From Aphidius gifuensis (taxonomy: Eukaryota; Arthropoda; Insecta; Hymenoptera; Braconidae), in the NCBI RefSeq assembly GCF_014905175.1, contig NC_057791.1, positions 20,498,537 to 20,562,536 of the forward strand: 64,000 nt of DNA, written 5' to 3'. The notes beneath the pieces are model-generated. The model searched no databases, had not been told where the DNA came from, and was given only the letters and a program-made list of their open reading frames with translations. Position numbers and translations under genes: made by a program. This document shows, piece after piece, positions 27,717 to 39,035 of the stretch. Positions within the stretch are counted from its first letter, which is position 1. Each line of letters starts with the position of its first letter.

Positions 27717-27761
27717 GAGTGTTCTTCTAACCTAGAAAAATATAATCTCGGTGCTGAAAAT
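27717..27761 (+). repeat. 45-bp duplicated element, copy B
   Basis: Partner of 24663-24707 (40 of 45 identical). It ends 10 bases before the ATG of the NonA-like gene at 27772, so it is likely part of that gene's leader or core promoter. It contains TTCTAACCTAG, which resembles a branch point plus acceptor, so it could also be the end of an intron. Confidence 0.75.
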
Positions 27762-27771
27762 TGCTGAAAAT

Positions 27772-28644
27772 ATGTACTCTACTAGCTCTCCTAACTACGC
27801 TGATAAAACAAAAGATCATAATTGGATCAGAATTGACAATATTGGAAAAAATACCAATTTTGTCGATATTTATGCTTTACTCAGACCGATTGGTGATATT
27901 TCTAACCATTACAAGGATATTGTAAATAACTGTATATTTGTTCGTATGGTAAGCAGTTAAATTATTAATTGTTCAAAAAATATATATTATTAATATGGTA
28001 TTCTTTACAGGAAAATTTTGATAAAAGCAAAAAATTCAATGGAACTATACTTGTAGATACTACAATAAAAATTACAGCAGTGCCACACATAACAACTATT
28101 AAAGTCCGTAATGTGCCACAAAATATCACTGACAATGATTTAAAAAAAGCTTTCTCATACTTCGGATATGTTGAAAAAGCCTATGTTCATCTTGATTATG
28201 ACGGTGTTCCCAGAGGAAAAGGCACCGTTGTCTTCAAAGATTTGGAATCAGTCGCAGTTTCTGTAGCAGCTTGTACTGAATACGATTTTTTCTTGCACGA
28301 GTAACTAACTATTGTTGATATTTTTAATTAATATTGTTTATTAATTTCTTTTATTAATATTTTTTTTTTGTTTTAGATCATGTATTGTACCACTAAAAGT
28401 CACACGTGTCAAAAAAAATGAAACAGAGGTCCAAATAAATGATGATATTAATAATGACTTCGTTATTAATCCATTTTTTGCCAGACGAAATGGTGCACGT
28501 GATTTTGATGGTCTTGATGATGTTGATGAAAACAACAAAGAAGCTCTTGAACAACTAAAAAAACAGTCTCAAATCAAAGTTAAAGAAGAAGTTGAGTCCT
28601 TGGTGAAAAAAACCTGGCGGAGTCTACATCCACCTGCAGTCTAA
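27772..28644 (+). CDS. Short divergent DBHS (NonA/NONO-like) RNA-binding protein
   Basis: Exons 27772-27948, 28011-28300 and 28377-28644 join to 244 residues. RRM1 (about 15-82) is degenerate. RRM2 (about 87-165) is clear, with IKVRNVPQ at 89-96 (RNP2), AFSYFGYVEKA, and a GKGTVVF-type RNP1 at 129-134. It is followed by a NOPS-like segment (CIVPLKV) and then a helical stretch (about 200-235) that lines up with the start of the NONO coiled coil. DBHS proteins dimerise through NOPS and the coiled coil and act in nuclear RNA processing and paraspeckle-type complexes. This one is about half the usual length: the N-terminal low-complexity region and most of the coiled coil are missing, yet the frame is intact and spliced. 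Roughly a quarter of exon 2 codons end in G or C, far above the neighbouring capping enzyme. It could be a lineage-specific paralogue of NonA. Confidence 0.85.
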
Positions 28645-29376
28645 ATCTGTAAGAATTATTCAATTTAATTGATAACCAAAAATTGAGGCAACTAAAATGA
28701 ACATAATGAAAAAACATTATCAACATTATAACTCAGTACTTTCTTCTTTTAAAATCGTCTTGAACGTTTCAACTCATTCAGCATCAATTTCAACAGTTTC
28801 CATATTTCAAGTTATTCTCAGTTATTCTATAAAAAAAAAAATATATCAATTATTTACTTAATTAATAATATGTTATTGATTATTTATTATTTCAGTAAAT
28901 CAATAACAGGTTAATTAAATTCTCATAAACCTCAAATAATTATAAATGCCATCTGTATAAAATAAACAAATTTCGTTTAATTCAAGACTTTTTTCTTTCT
29001 TTTTACAAAACAATTATAATTTATAAAAAAAAAAAAAATTATTTCTTTCTTCAAAAATGTTATGGCCTAGAAGTTCATTTCTATTATGGAGAATAATTCT
29101 TTTTTTCATCAAAAAATTTTCTCAGTGCAAAACTAATTCTATTTTTACTTGTTTCATTTCGATTAAAATAAAAAATGTATGGAATTTTTGATGAAAGTAA
29201 TGTAATTATATCAGAAAAGATAAAGTTAATTTTAATATCTAAATATAAAATAGTCTCGATGATTGAATGAATAAATGATTAAATTAAAATTAAATGAATT
29301 TTCTGTTTTATTTTTTTTTTTTTTCGAGGTTTGACTGATGTGCTTAACTATTAACTAATTAGAAAATTATATTAAA
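28645..29376. other. Convergent 3' region of NonA-like gene and mesh
   Basis: This is AT-rich 3' UTR and intergenic sequence between the NonA-like stop (28642-28644) and the distal mesh stop (29377-29379). Plus-strand AATAAA-type signals occur near 28961 and 29269. No further coding sequence seen. Confidence 0.5.
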
Positions 29377-29699
29377 TTATTCAATAACAGTAGCTTTTCC
29401 AGTAAGTGTGGATGAGTCTTCATCAATATCTTCATCTATTTTTCGCATTCTTTGAAAATCAGCACCTCGAGATCTAAACAATTGTATTATGAAATTAAAA
29501 GATAGTAATTATTAAATAATAATAATTAATTATTAAAATAAAATGTACCTCATTTGTACTTCTTCTCGTTCACGTTCTTTTCTACGACTCTCTAAGCTTC
29601 GATAAGCCACACAAACAATTATCATTAAAATTGGTATCAATGCTCCAAATATTATTCCCCATGTAATTCCAGCTTGACGTGCACTAAATTCCTGTTGTC
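29377..29699 (-). CDS. mesh: Mesh distal alternative terminal exons (tail B)
   Basis: Exons 29699-29549 and 29473-29377 accept the phase-1 donor of the Sushi exon at 30901 and keep the frame. They encode a juxtamembrane RQQEFSARQA, a membrane span (WGIIFGALIPILMIIVCVAY), a basic Arg/Glu-rich stretch and a short acidic tail ending ATVIE, followed by a stop. The order of residues (R-Q-x-E-aromatic-S-x-R-x-A, then a G-A-x-I-P-x-type span) matches the proximal alternative, suggesting an ancient exon duplication. Use of this module skips the proximal exon. Confidence 0.8.
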
Positions 29700-32600
29700 C
29701 TATTTATAATTATAATCAAAAAATAATTGTAGTAATTTTCAAATTAAAAAAAAACAAAATGTAATGGAAATTTCCGTTCCACATTTAAAAAGTAATAAAA
29801 TTCATTACAAGTTTTATCTAACAATATTCAATAGAAAAAAATATTATGTTAGTATGGCTAAGCAATGATAGTTTTTTTTTTTTTTTTGTTTTTGTGGAAT
29901 AGAAATTTCCTAAATACATATTTTTTGCAGTAGAAAAAATTTTTGTTTATTCAAATTTAATTTACAAATAGATGTTTATTAAATTAATAAAACACAAGTT
30001 ATACAATTTTTTTTTTTATTTTAAAGTTTGTAATAAAATTATAAATATTTCTTTTTATTAATAATTAATTCACTGTAAAGCAATGCATAGTATTTTCTAT
30101 TCCACAAAAAAATTGATGTTATAAAAAATTTTCTTATAAATATTTTCGATAATTAAATGTTACTGTTAATATTTATAAAATAATAATAATAACTAGACAA
30201 AATTAATAAACTTGAACCAGATTGAAAATAGTATTTAAAAATAAAATAAAGTTTTTTTTTTTTTCGATATAATTAATTGTCTAAACATTGCTCTCTTTAC
30301 TCTGTTGAGTATCTAATCGTTTAATTGAATTAGTTGTATCAGAATCATCAAGTGATAGTGGTTCTTTGAGATCCCAATCTTTATCTTCAAATTCAACATT
30401 TGGTTTATTTGGTAATGGCTCATGTGTACGATATACTTTATCATACAAACGACGTTTTGTGCCAATACCACTTAAACTTGATTCACTTGATGGTGACATT
30501 TGTATATCAGATATTTTTGATGGTGTTTCTTGACGTGGTAGTGATAAATCATTGTATACACCAGAACTACGTTCCGAATATCTCCATGATCTTGCTGGAT
30601 TATTATCATCACGATTTTGACGTGCACACATAAAACCAATTGCAATTAAAATTATTGCTGGAATTATTATTGCACCCATGATACGAATTGTTGACCAAGC
30701 TGTCCTTTGTGAATACTCGACCTGTCCTGAATTTTTTTTTTTGTTTTTGGGTTTTTTTGTTTATTTGTTTTCCATTTTTATATGAAATTCTTATTTTAAT
30801 TTTGTCTTTATATTATTAATTTAAAAAATATGTTAAAGCAATTTATGAATGTTAATAAAATTTACATAAAAAATTACAATTAAGTAAATAAAATACTCAC
30901 GTAAACACTCAGTGTAACCGTATTCTGGTACATCCCATCGACCATCAGGCATACATGTACGTCGTTGATCACCAATTAATACAAAATCTTGATTACATTC
31001 AAATGTAACTTTAGTACCAGGTACAAATAAAAAATTACTCTTACGTCCAAATCTTGGAGTTTCAAGAATACCACAAGTTGATGCTAAATATTTAAATTTA
31101 ATTAAATTATTATTTAAAGAAAGGATATATATTTTAAGTTTGTTATTTATCTTACTTCTTCTGGAATTAATTGCCTTGATTTGTGACAATGAGTCGTGAT
31201 AATTTTTAGTAAAATGTGCCAAGTCTCGATTTAAAGTCAGTGCATAATCATACTGACATTGATATGATTCACCACAGAGTTCTTCAGCTCTCAGTATATC
31301 GACAGTTCTAAAAATAAATAAAACAAATTAATAAATCATTTGTGTATATTTTAAAAAATTAATAAAATAAAATACCGATTTGGTGGTAATATATCTTGAG
31401 GTGATTTTCTCCATTCTGGTTCAAAAGTTATATTTGAATAATAACTAGCTGTTCTTCCAAATTCACGTGTAAATAATGCAGCACCTTTGTATCTATTTTC
31501 TTTGTCTTCAAGTAGCCAATGTATTGCAAAATCTTTGTGAGTTGATTCGAAATTATTAAATGTTGGCAATGCAATTTGACGTCCATCAGGTAGCATAAAA
31601 TCATCAACTTTGTCATTATTCCATTTACCAAATAGTCCTTTTGTTTTGTTCTAAAAATTAAATATATAATTTTTTAAATAATATAATATATTTTGTTAGT
31701 TAATTTATAATAAATAATTTACAATATATGTCCATGGCAAATAAACACGAGCTGTCATGAATCCTTGATTTTCAACAACCTCAACACCAGCACCAGTATC
31801 AAACATAATGACAATTTCACTTTGATTTAAAATATACGTTGGTGTATAAACCACAACACCTGGAAAATGCTGAAATTTTAAAGATGTTCTATCGAAATAA
31901 ACACGTTTTCCATCGGCAAATACATCAAGTCGATATCTCCACTGTGCTATTGGTGGTCTTACTCGTACTTCAATTGTCGCTGAATTATTACCACGTGCTA
32001 AATTAAACAACAAGTTCCATATGATAAATATTAAAATACTTTTATACTTTTCAACATATCAAGAAAATATTTAATTACCAACGATTGATGTCAATTGAGT
32101 ACCACGAACTTCACCATAAAAATTATTTCCAACTTGTTCAAATCTTCCTTGAACATCTAATTTATCTTTTTGAGTATCAACACGAACCAATACAAATTCA
32201 CCTTTTCCATTGAATGTATAAGCAAGATCATCAAATGTAACAATATGAGGATCACCAAAAATAGCAGCAACTGCTGGTGATTGATATGCAACACAATCTT
32301 GTGATGGTCGTCTTTCAAATCTAAATGTTTCACATCCAACAGCTTGTTCATCTTGCCATAAACAACAAAAATACATTGGTATTGTATCATGATACCAGTT
32401 TGATAATGATGGTACTTTATTTGCTTCACTCCAAGGTAAATAGCCAAGATTGTGAGATCTATGAGGTCTTGAACCCCATTGTTGATCATAACTCAACATT
32501 AAATATTCATTTTTATCATAACAACATTGTTGCTCTGATCCATCCAAGCTTTAAATAATTTTTTAAATTATATTTATTGTTTATTTATTAAATTAAAATA

Positions 32601-35600
32601 TATATGGTGGCATGTACTTACTTTGGTGCACCAGTTTTTACACAATGGATTGCTCCACTGTTGTAATAACAATCAGGATTTGAATCTTTATCACAATCAT
32701 AATCTGGTAAAAAACGTCCCTTGTCATATAATGCATGCTCGAGTTTACATGGGCATTGAGCTACTTCAGCAGCAAAATTTTTTAAATATCTATCATTCAT
32801 AATCCATTTGTCACATAATTTTTGTGGCCATTTTGATCCATATCTACGTTCCCATTGAGGACCAAAATACCATGCTAATGGTATTGGTCGACTCCACAGT
32901 GTTCTTTAAATGAATAAAATAATTTTTTTTTTTAAACTGAGATTTTTACAAATTAAATAATTATAGATTAATTACTTACGGAGTTATTGATAGTCCAGAA
33001 TAAAGTGCTGGTTCTGTTAAATTTATTTGTATAAAACCAAATTGCATGTCATATTGAAATTCAGATTCACGATTTCTATATGAGGCAGGTACAATTATAT
33101 ATTCTCCAGCATTTGGTATATCTTTCTAAAAAGGTCATTTTAAATATTTATAAAATTTAAATATAATTCTATTAAATGACATACAGTTGAAATAAATTTA
33201 TCACCAAATTATTATAAAATATATTTTTCAGTGACTAAAATAAATGAGCTTGCAATTATATTTTAAATTAAATTAAAAATTTAATGAGTTCTCAATTATA
33301 TTTTAAAATCAAATTAAAAAATATAATTGGAATAATTATTAAAAATTAAAAATTTTATTTTATATAAAGTTTTAAAAATTAAAAAAAAAATTCTTACTGT
33401 AAGGGTATCAATATATTGAAATTCTGGACGAATTGTTGTCTCACGATATCCCCAAATTGATATTTGAATACCAGCAAGTAAATTACTTGTTAAATTATAT
33501 GCATCCCAAGTTATTTTTATTTCACGAGGATCACGTTCATGAACTGCTCTTGTTGAAAAAAATATTTTTTCAGTTGCTGTTGCTGGTGTTTCTATTAAAT
33601 AAATAAATAAATAAATAAATAAATTATTCTTATTATTAATAAATAATAGTACATTTAAATTTATAAAATCCAAAAATTTATATACCAATAAAATATTTTC
33701 CTTTCCAATCATAACGTCCACTATTTATTGCAATTGCAAATCTGATATATCCTTCAGCTTTAACAAATGGCTGTATGCAAATTGCACGATTTGTATCAAT
33801 AACAGTACCAACAACTTCTTCCGTATCAAATCGACATCTGACCTTGTCATTTGGTTCAAAGCATGGTCCAGTTATATTGACAACAGTGCCACCCAACATG
33901 TTACCACTTTCAGGAGCAAAAACAAGTGGTAAATGTGCTCCAGCTATTATTATTATTATTTTAAAATTAATTTTCTAATGAAATTTAATTATTAAAAATT
34001 ATTATTAATATATATTTAACAAACCAATATCTTTATTGCATGTTCCCAGCATTATTTTTTCATCAATTCTAAATATATGACGTCCCTTAAAACCATTTGC
34101 CCAACCACGTCCAGTTAAATCACGAAGAGTTGACATTTGAGAGTATGGTTTGTACTCATAACTTTGTGTACCATTTCCAGCATTGAATCCAATCTAAATT
34201 AAAATTTAAAAATATTTTTTAAATTGAAAAATCATATATTAAGAATAAAAAAATAATGTTTACATACATAAGCTGGAACTCCACCCTCTCCACCAGTTGT
34301 ATCACCACCAGCTTCAGTATGTGATGTCCATTGTATATTTAAATAATTAAATATTGCATAAGTAAATACTTCATCAGTTGCTAAAACCATTTGAAATGTA
34401 TTTGTCTTGTAGAGTGAATTATCAATACCACCAGCAAATGACATATTTTTCCAGGTAATAATAACAGCATGTTTTGGCTCAAATGTATTTGAACCAACAA
34501 CAGCCTCACGTATATCCCATTTAACACGTTCACGCATTTCAACACCAAATTGATCAGTTCGTTTTTGCAAGTCTCTCTCCATTCTTAATATTATTTTTTA
34601 AAATATACACTATTAATAGAAGCCATTTAAAAACATAGAAATATTTTATTTATTTTTTAATTACCTGAAATAAACACCTGGTCGTCGTTGATCCTGATCA
34701 GTTGGTCTGAGTGAACCAATTCTACATTTACTAAAAAATATTCCAATGAATGCTGGGTCATTTTTTTTTGGCCAATCTTTTACTGGAAATACAAGTGGAT
34801 ATGTATAATGATCTGGGGGATCACTGAATTCTAAATATCCATTCATGGAAATCTATTTAAAGAAAGAAATGGTTATTAATTATTAACACCACATCCGCTA
34901 CTTAAATGACTGTGCTCGATATTCATTGTAAATAATAAATAAAACAAACCCGTGTATAATTATAACGAAAGCCGAAAAATGGTAATTGAAAATTTAAATT
35001 CTTGTGAATCTGGGGCATGGATGAATGAACGTCTGTCTGATAATCTCCATTTCCATTGTCACCACCTTTATCAAAATACCAGTACATCATTTCAGAACGT
35101 ATTTTTTTCCATCTTGCTTCATCAATAACACCCATTGTATTTCTATTCATATCTGGTGTTGGTGCATATCTTTCAGCTTCAGGATCATCTGAATCTATTA
35201 ATTTATTTTATATTAAAATAATTAAATTAACAATGTAACATAAATTCATGAAAAAAAAAAGAATAAAAACTAATTTAATTATCATCAAATTAATTTTTTT
35301 TCTTTTCTTTTAATTTTAAATATTCTATGGTTAAAGGCGTAGGTAGTATTCATCTATGATTCACCGACAATTCACGCAAAAGTGAGTAACTGATAAGATC
35401 AGATAACAAAGTATATAATCTCAGTTGACATCCAACAAATAATGCAAGGTGGCAGAGAATATTTGAAAGAAAAATACAAAAATAAATTTAAATTTTAGGT
35501 GATTATATAATAATAATAATAAAAATTAAATTAATTTTTTAACAAATTTGATTAATAAATTAATAAATAATATGAAAATTAAAATTTATTTTATAATAAT

Positions 35601-36074
35601 AATAATTTTAAAATGGTTACGCCCAATGATAACGATAAACTCACCATAACTCACGTATTTTCCAATTTTTTCTTCACCAATACCACGAGAAAAACTTTTG
35701 AATAATTGATCTGGATCTTCCAGTTTTTCGTCATTGTTATTAATTTTATTATCAACAGATTTATTATTATTTTCACGAGAATTTATGTGCTCAACGTTAC
35801 TGGGAATAATTGAGTCTTCATCATCAAATTTTTCAACTAAATCAGATAGATCTAATGACTTTTTTTCTTCATCGGGTGATGATGATGTTTCTGGTTTAAC
35901 TGTATCAGCGATTTCTGATGATTCAATGTTGATTGGATTTAACTTTAAATTTTCTAAAGTATTGTTACAATCATGACTTGATATTGTACCAACGAGAATA
36001 AATATTATTACGGTTACAATCATTGTTATTCTGTTGGCAGATGACAATGATTGACCAAAGAAATTCCACCGCAT
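29377..36074 (-). CDS. mesh: Mesh, smooth septate junction protein (NIDO-AMOP-vWD-Sushi)
   Basis: Fourteen shared minus-strand exons: 36074-35645, 35194-34950, 34852-34665, 34583-34268, 34193-34025, 33943-33686, 33591-33398, 33125-32980, 32903-32622, 32548-32079, 31997-31723, 31650-31376, 31307-31156 and 31083-30901. A terminal module follows: 30726-30281, or 29699-29549 plus 29473-29377. These give 1342 or 1276 residues. Domains in order: signal sequence (hydrophobic about 17-32), acidic spacer, NIDO (about 250-400), IPT/TIG-like E-set (about 450-535), AMOP with paired cysteines (about 640-760), vWD starting FGDPHIVTFDD (about 800-1010), Sushi (about 1135-1194), then one membrane span. In Drosophila, Mesh organises smooth septate junctions of the midgut with Ssk and Tsp2A. 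GATA motifs at the promoter fit gut expression. The first Met of MRWNFFGQ was chosen because upstream in-frame starts are not ATG. Confidence 0.95.
29700..30280 (-). other. Mesh 3' UTR of tail A and intron to tail B
   Basis: This roughly 580-base AT-rich interval lies between the tail A stop and the tail B acceptor. It must contain the polyadenylation site for the tail A transcript if the two tails are made by alternative last exons. AATAAA-type signals on the minus strand appear as TTTATT on the plus strand, for example near 29946 and 30055. Confidence 0.4.
30281..30726 (-). CDS. mesh: Mesh proximal alternative terminal exon (tail A)
   Basis: A single exon begins after the acceptor at 30727-30728 in the same phase as tail B. 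It encodes RQVEYSQRTA, a membrane span (MGAIIIPAIILIAIGFMC) and a long Ser/Asp/Pro-containing cytoplasmic tail ending in ESNV, which fits a class I PDZ ligand (S-x-V). It ends in its own stop at 30281-30283, so it cannot be included upstream of tail B. The two modules are mutually exclusive last exons. Confidence 0.85.
33594..33623 (+). repeat. (TAAA)n microsatellite in mesh intron 6
   Basis: Seven tandem TAAA/AAAT units lie directly next to the acceptor of mesh exon 7 (minus strand). Read on the coding strand it forms TTTA repeats that serve as the pyrimidine-rich tract before AATAG. Confidence 0.8.
35391..35406 (+). promoter_or_regulatory. Paired GATA motifs in mesh intron 1
   Basis: TGATAAG (35391-35397) and AGATAA (35401-35406) sit ten bases apart within the first intron of mesh, in a patch of more complex sequence (35330-35460). 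The WGATAR core is the site of GATA factors, including the midgut factor GATAe in flies. Its relevance is inferred from mesh being a gut gene. Confidence 0.4.
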
Positions 36075-36181
36075 CAATAACTTTTTTATTTTTTTTGTTT
36101 TTTCTTTTAAAAATGAACAGGTAATGTTACTGCCAGTGAATAAAGTGTGTGACTGAGTTGGTCCACACACTTTTACAATAC

Positions 36182-36237
36182 TGATAATACCGGATATTTA
36201 ATCGCATTATTTTGTGATAACGCGAGGTGTCTTATCA
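36182..36237 (-). promoter_or_regulatory. GATA motif cluster upstream of mesh
   Basis: Three TGATAA cores, at 36182-36187, 36215-36220 and (reverse) 36232-36237, fall in 56 bases starting 108 bases upstream of the mesh ATG. The region 36170-36300 is less AT-biased than the sequence beyond it and is the likely core promoter. No clear TATA box or initiator was identified. Confidence 0.45.
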
Positions 36238-37603
36238 TACGTATCTCTATTTTTATGAGATGACAAACACGTATCACACATAGGCCCTTTCGGCCTACTT
36301 TTTTTTTATCCACAAATTTTTATATTAGACGTGTATTTTTTTTTCTAAATATTCTGTTAGTTTGAGCTGATAAAAAATTAAAAATTCATATGAATAAATT
36401 AATTTTTTATTTATTTTATAATAATAGAAACGAAAAAAATTTAGCTCAATATTAAAATAATTTTTTTTTATAATAAAATTAATTTCTAAATTATACATTA
36501 TTTATTTTAAGTACTGAATAACCACTTTATTTTTTTTTATTATTAAAAAAATATTTTTCTGCTGGAAAAAATTTAAAAACAAATTCCAAAAAATTATATT
36601 TACTATTTATCAGTTTACTAAATTTATATCTTAACAAAAAAATATAGCTTCCAAAATTGTTTTAGCTATGATTGTTTAGAATTCTTCCCTCTATTATCAA
36701 ATAAATTTTTAAGACAATTCTTCATTGCGTTTAGCTGCTAGAAAAAAAATAAAATAAAAATCCAAAAAATTATATAATCCATTTACTAACAAAAATTAAA
36801 AAAAAATTTTAATTATACCCGCCAAAAAAAAAATGATACAATAAATTTAGAAATCTGTTTTATCTTCGGTTGTAAACACCTGTATTTATTTTATTTTATT
36901 ATTATTGTTTTTTTTACGCAAATGGCAGCTGACAATGCAAGCAAATACACAAGCCTAAAGATTCCATGTAAACAGCTAAATAGAAAAATAAAAAAAAGTA
37001 ACGTGTGTGATTTGTGAGCAACATTAATAAATAAACTATTTTTATTTCACTTGAACTTATGATTGCATGATTGCAGTAAACCTCTCATGAGGGTAAATAT
37101 ATTGTCAATACGTTAGTATTATTAATTCAATTTGTTTATAATATTTATCAAAATAATTAATGTAATAATTATGTTTATGTTTTTATATGTCTTGGGTTTG
37201 TCCTCGTACTATATTTTTTTATTGTTTTCGAATGGTTATTAAATTATTATCACAAATAACAATAACATCAATAATAATAATCAGTGATCCCAATACAATA
37301 TCAAATAAGTGTCAATAAAAAAGTTAAAAATAAAAGAATGAAATTTTAGTTCATTGTGACTTGGACAATCAACAATAAATATTGAGGTTAAAAAATTTGG
37401 CGGGGTGTTTATTAATTTTTTAAAGTAATAATATAATTCCAGTTGTTAAAAAAATTAACAATACAATAATAATGTTTTATTTATTTAAAAAATAATCATA
37501 TTAATTATTTAATTATTTAATTATATATTGCAAAAATAAATTTAAAAATTTTGACAGTACTAATTTGGAGTTTTTTCTTTACAGCAAAATCAATTAACTG
37601 CAA
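36238..37603. other. Divergent intergenic region, mesh / CAF1
   Basis: AT-rich intergenic DNA. A more complex segment at 36910-37100 is a plausible CAF1 promoter and untranslated exon. A TTTACAG acceptor at 37578-37584 lies 20 bases before the CAF1 start, so that gene has at least one upstream untranslated exon that I could not fix. Nothing else recognised. Confidence 0.45.
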
Positions 37604-39035
37604 ATGGTTAGAAAAAGTACAAGTGGTAAGTTGATTAATAATAAAATATATTTTTTATATTTGTGATTAGTTGATATATAATTATAATATTTTTTTTTTT
37701 GATGATATAATTAAGGTGGAATTAATTCCATAGGGAAGGGAGGAGCGAATATGCCCACAAATGAAGAATGTGGAATTCGTGATGTTTGGGGTCATAATTT
37801 GGAGGAAGAATTTCGTACAATTCGTCAAGTTGTACAAAAATATCAGTACATAGCAATGGACACTGAATTTCCTGGTGTTGTTGCAAGACCAATAGGTAAT
37901 TTATTGTTGTTAATTTTATTTATTTAACTTTGACAAGATGTTCTTTTGGACTGGATAGATTATTATCAACATGAGATTGTGATGCACACCTGCTTCAACA
38001 ATTCATCAATCAATTGTTTAAGACATTTTGTAAAATTTAAAACTATCATTTACATAATATGATAATTTAATTTGTTAATGTTTATTATTTTATGTACCAG
38101 GTGAATTTAGAACAAGTGCTGATTATCAGTATCAATTGTTACGTTGCAATGTTGATTTACTAAGAATTATACAATTGGGATTGACATTTCTTGATGAATC
38201 TGGTAATACACCTGGTGAAAGTTACAAAACATGGCAGTTTAATTTTAAATTTAACTTGCAGTAAGTTTTGTTTTTTAATTTTACTATTTTAATACTTTTT
38301 TAATTATGATTAATGATTTTTTAATTAATTTATTTACTTGCAGAGAAGACATGTATGCACAGGACAGTATAGACATGTTACAAAACAGTGGTATACAATT
38401 TAAAAAACACGAGGAAGAAGGTATTGACCCACTTGATTTTGCTGAATTACTTATGACATCTGGTATTGTTCTTATGGATGATATTAAATGGCTGTCATTT
38501 CATTCTGGTTATGATTTTGGATATCTGCTTAAATTACTTACTGATCAAAATTTACCACAAGAAGAGAGTGAATTTTTCGAGTTACTCAGGATATATTTTC
38601 CAACTATTTATGATGTCAAAGTATGAGCAATTTTATTTACCAAGTAATAAACATATTTTATATACTTATTAATGATATTTATTTTGTGCATTCTAGTATC
38701 TTATGAAATCATGTAAAAACTTGAAAGGTGGTCTTCAAGAAGTTGCTGAACAACTTGAACTTCAACGTGTTGGTCCACAGCATCAAGCTGGTTCTGATTC
38801 ACTTTTAACAGGAATGGTTTTCTTTAAAATGCGAGAGGTTTGTTTATTTATTTTATTTATCAACTAATAGATTTGATTTATTTTAATTATCATTGTTTTA
38901 TTCTAGATGTTTTTCGAGGATAATATTGATGATGCCAAATACTGTGGGCATTTGTATGGTCTTGGTACATCATTCGTTGTTAATGGATCAGGTGGTTATC
39001 TTGAAAGCAATGGAGATAATTCCTCATCATCGTAA
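37604..39035 (+). CDS. Pop2: CCR4-NOT deadenylase catalytic subunit CAF1 (CNOT7/Pop2)
   Basis: Exons 37604-37625, 37716-37895, 38101-38260, 38344-38620, 38697-38837 and 38907-39035 join to 302 residues. It is a DEDD-family 3'-5' exoribonuclease with Asp56 and Glu58 in MDTEFPG, Asp178 in SGYDFGYLLKLLTDQNLP, and Asp247 in the QHQAGSDSLLTG motif. Spacing matches human CNOT7 (D40, E42, D161, D230). It shortens poly(A) tails within the cytoplasmic CCR4-NOT complex. The first coding exon is only 22 bases and gives an N-terminal extension of about 19 residues. Translation could instead start at the internal ATG before PTNEECGIRDVW, which matches the start region of the family. Confidence 0.97.

Larger units (their letters stand above)
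26965..27771. promoter_or_regulatory. Divergent promoter region, capping enzyme / NonA-like gene
   Basis: This roughly 800-base interval separates two divergently transcribed genes and must hold both promoters. It contains adjacent hairpins (27370-27424), a cluster of CTGAT repeats (27577-27630) and copy B of the 45-bp element (27717-27761). Base composition from about 27200 onward is clearly more mixed than in most intergenic DNA of this window. Confidence 0.6.

Noticed and set aside
35645..35660. Alternative mesh exon 1 donor at TAC/GTGAGT
   Set aside because: It would leave phase 0, which does not fit the next exon. The donor a few bases downstream leaves phase 1 and joins exactly.
35586..36170. 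A longer mesh N-terminus starting near 36170
   Set aside because: That frame begins with GTG, not ATG. The first ATG gives a proper signal sequence from 36074.
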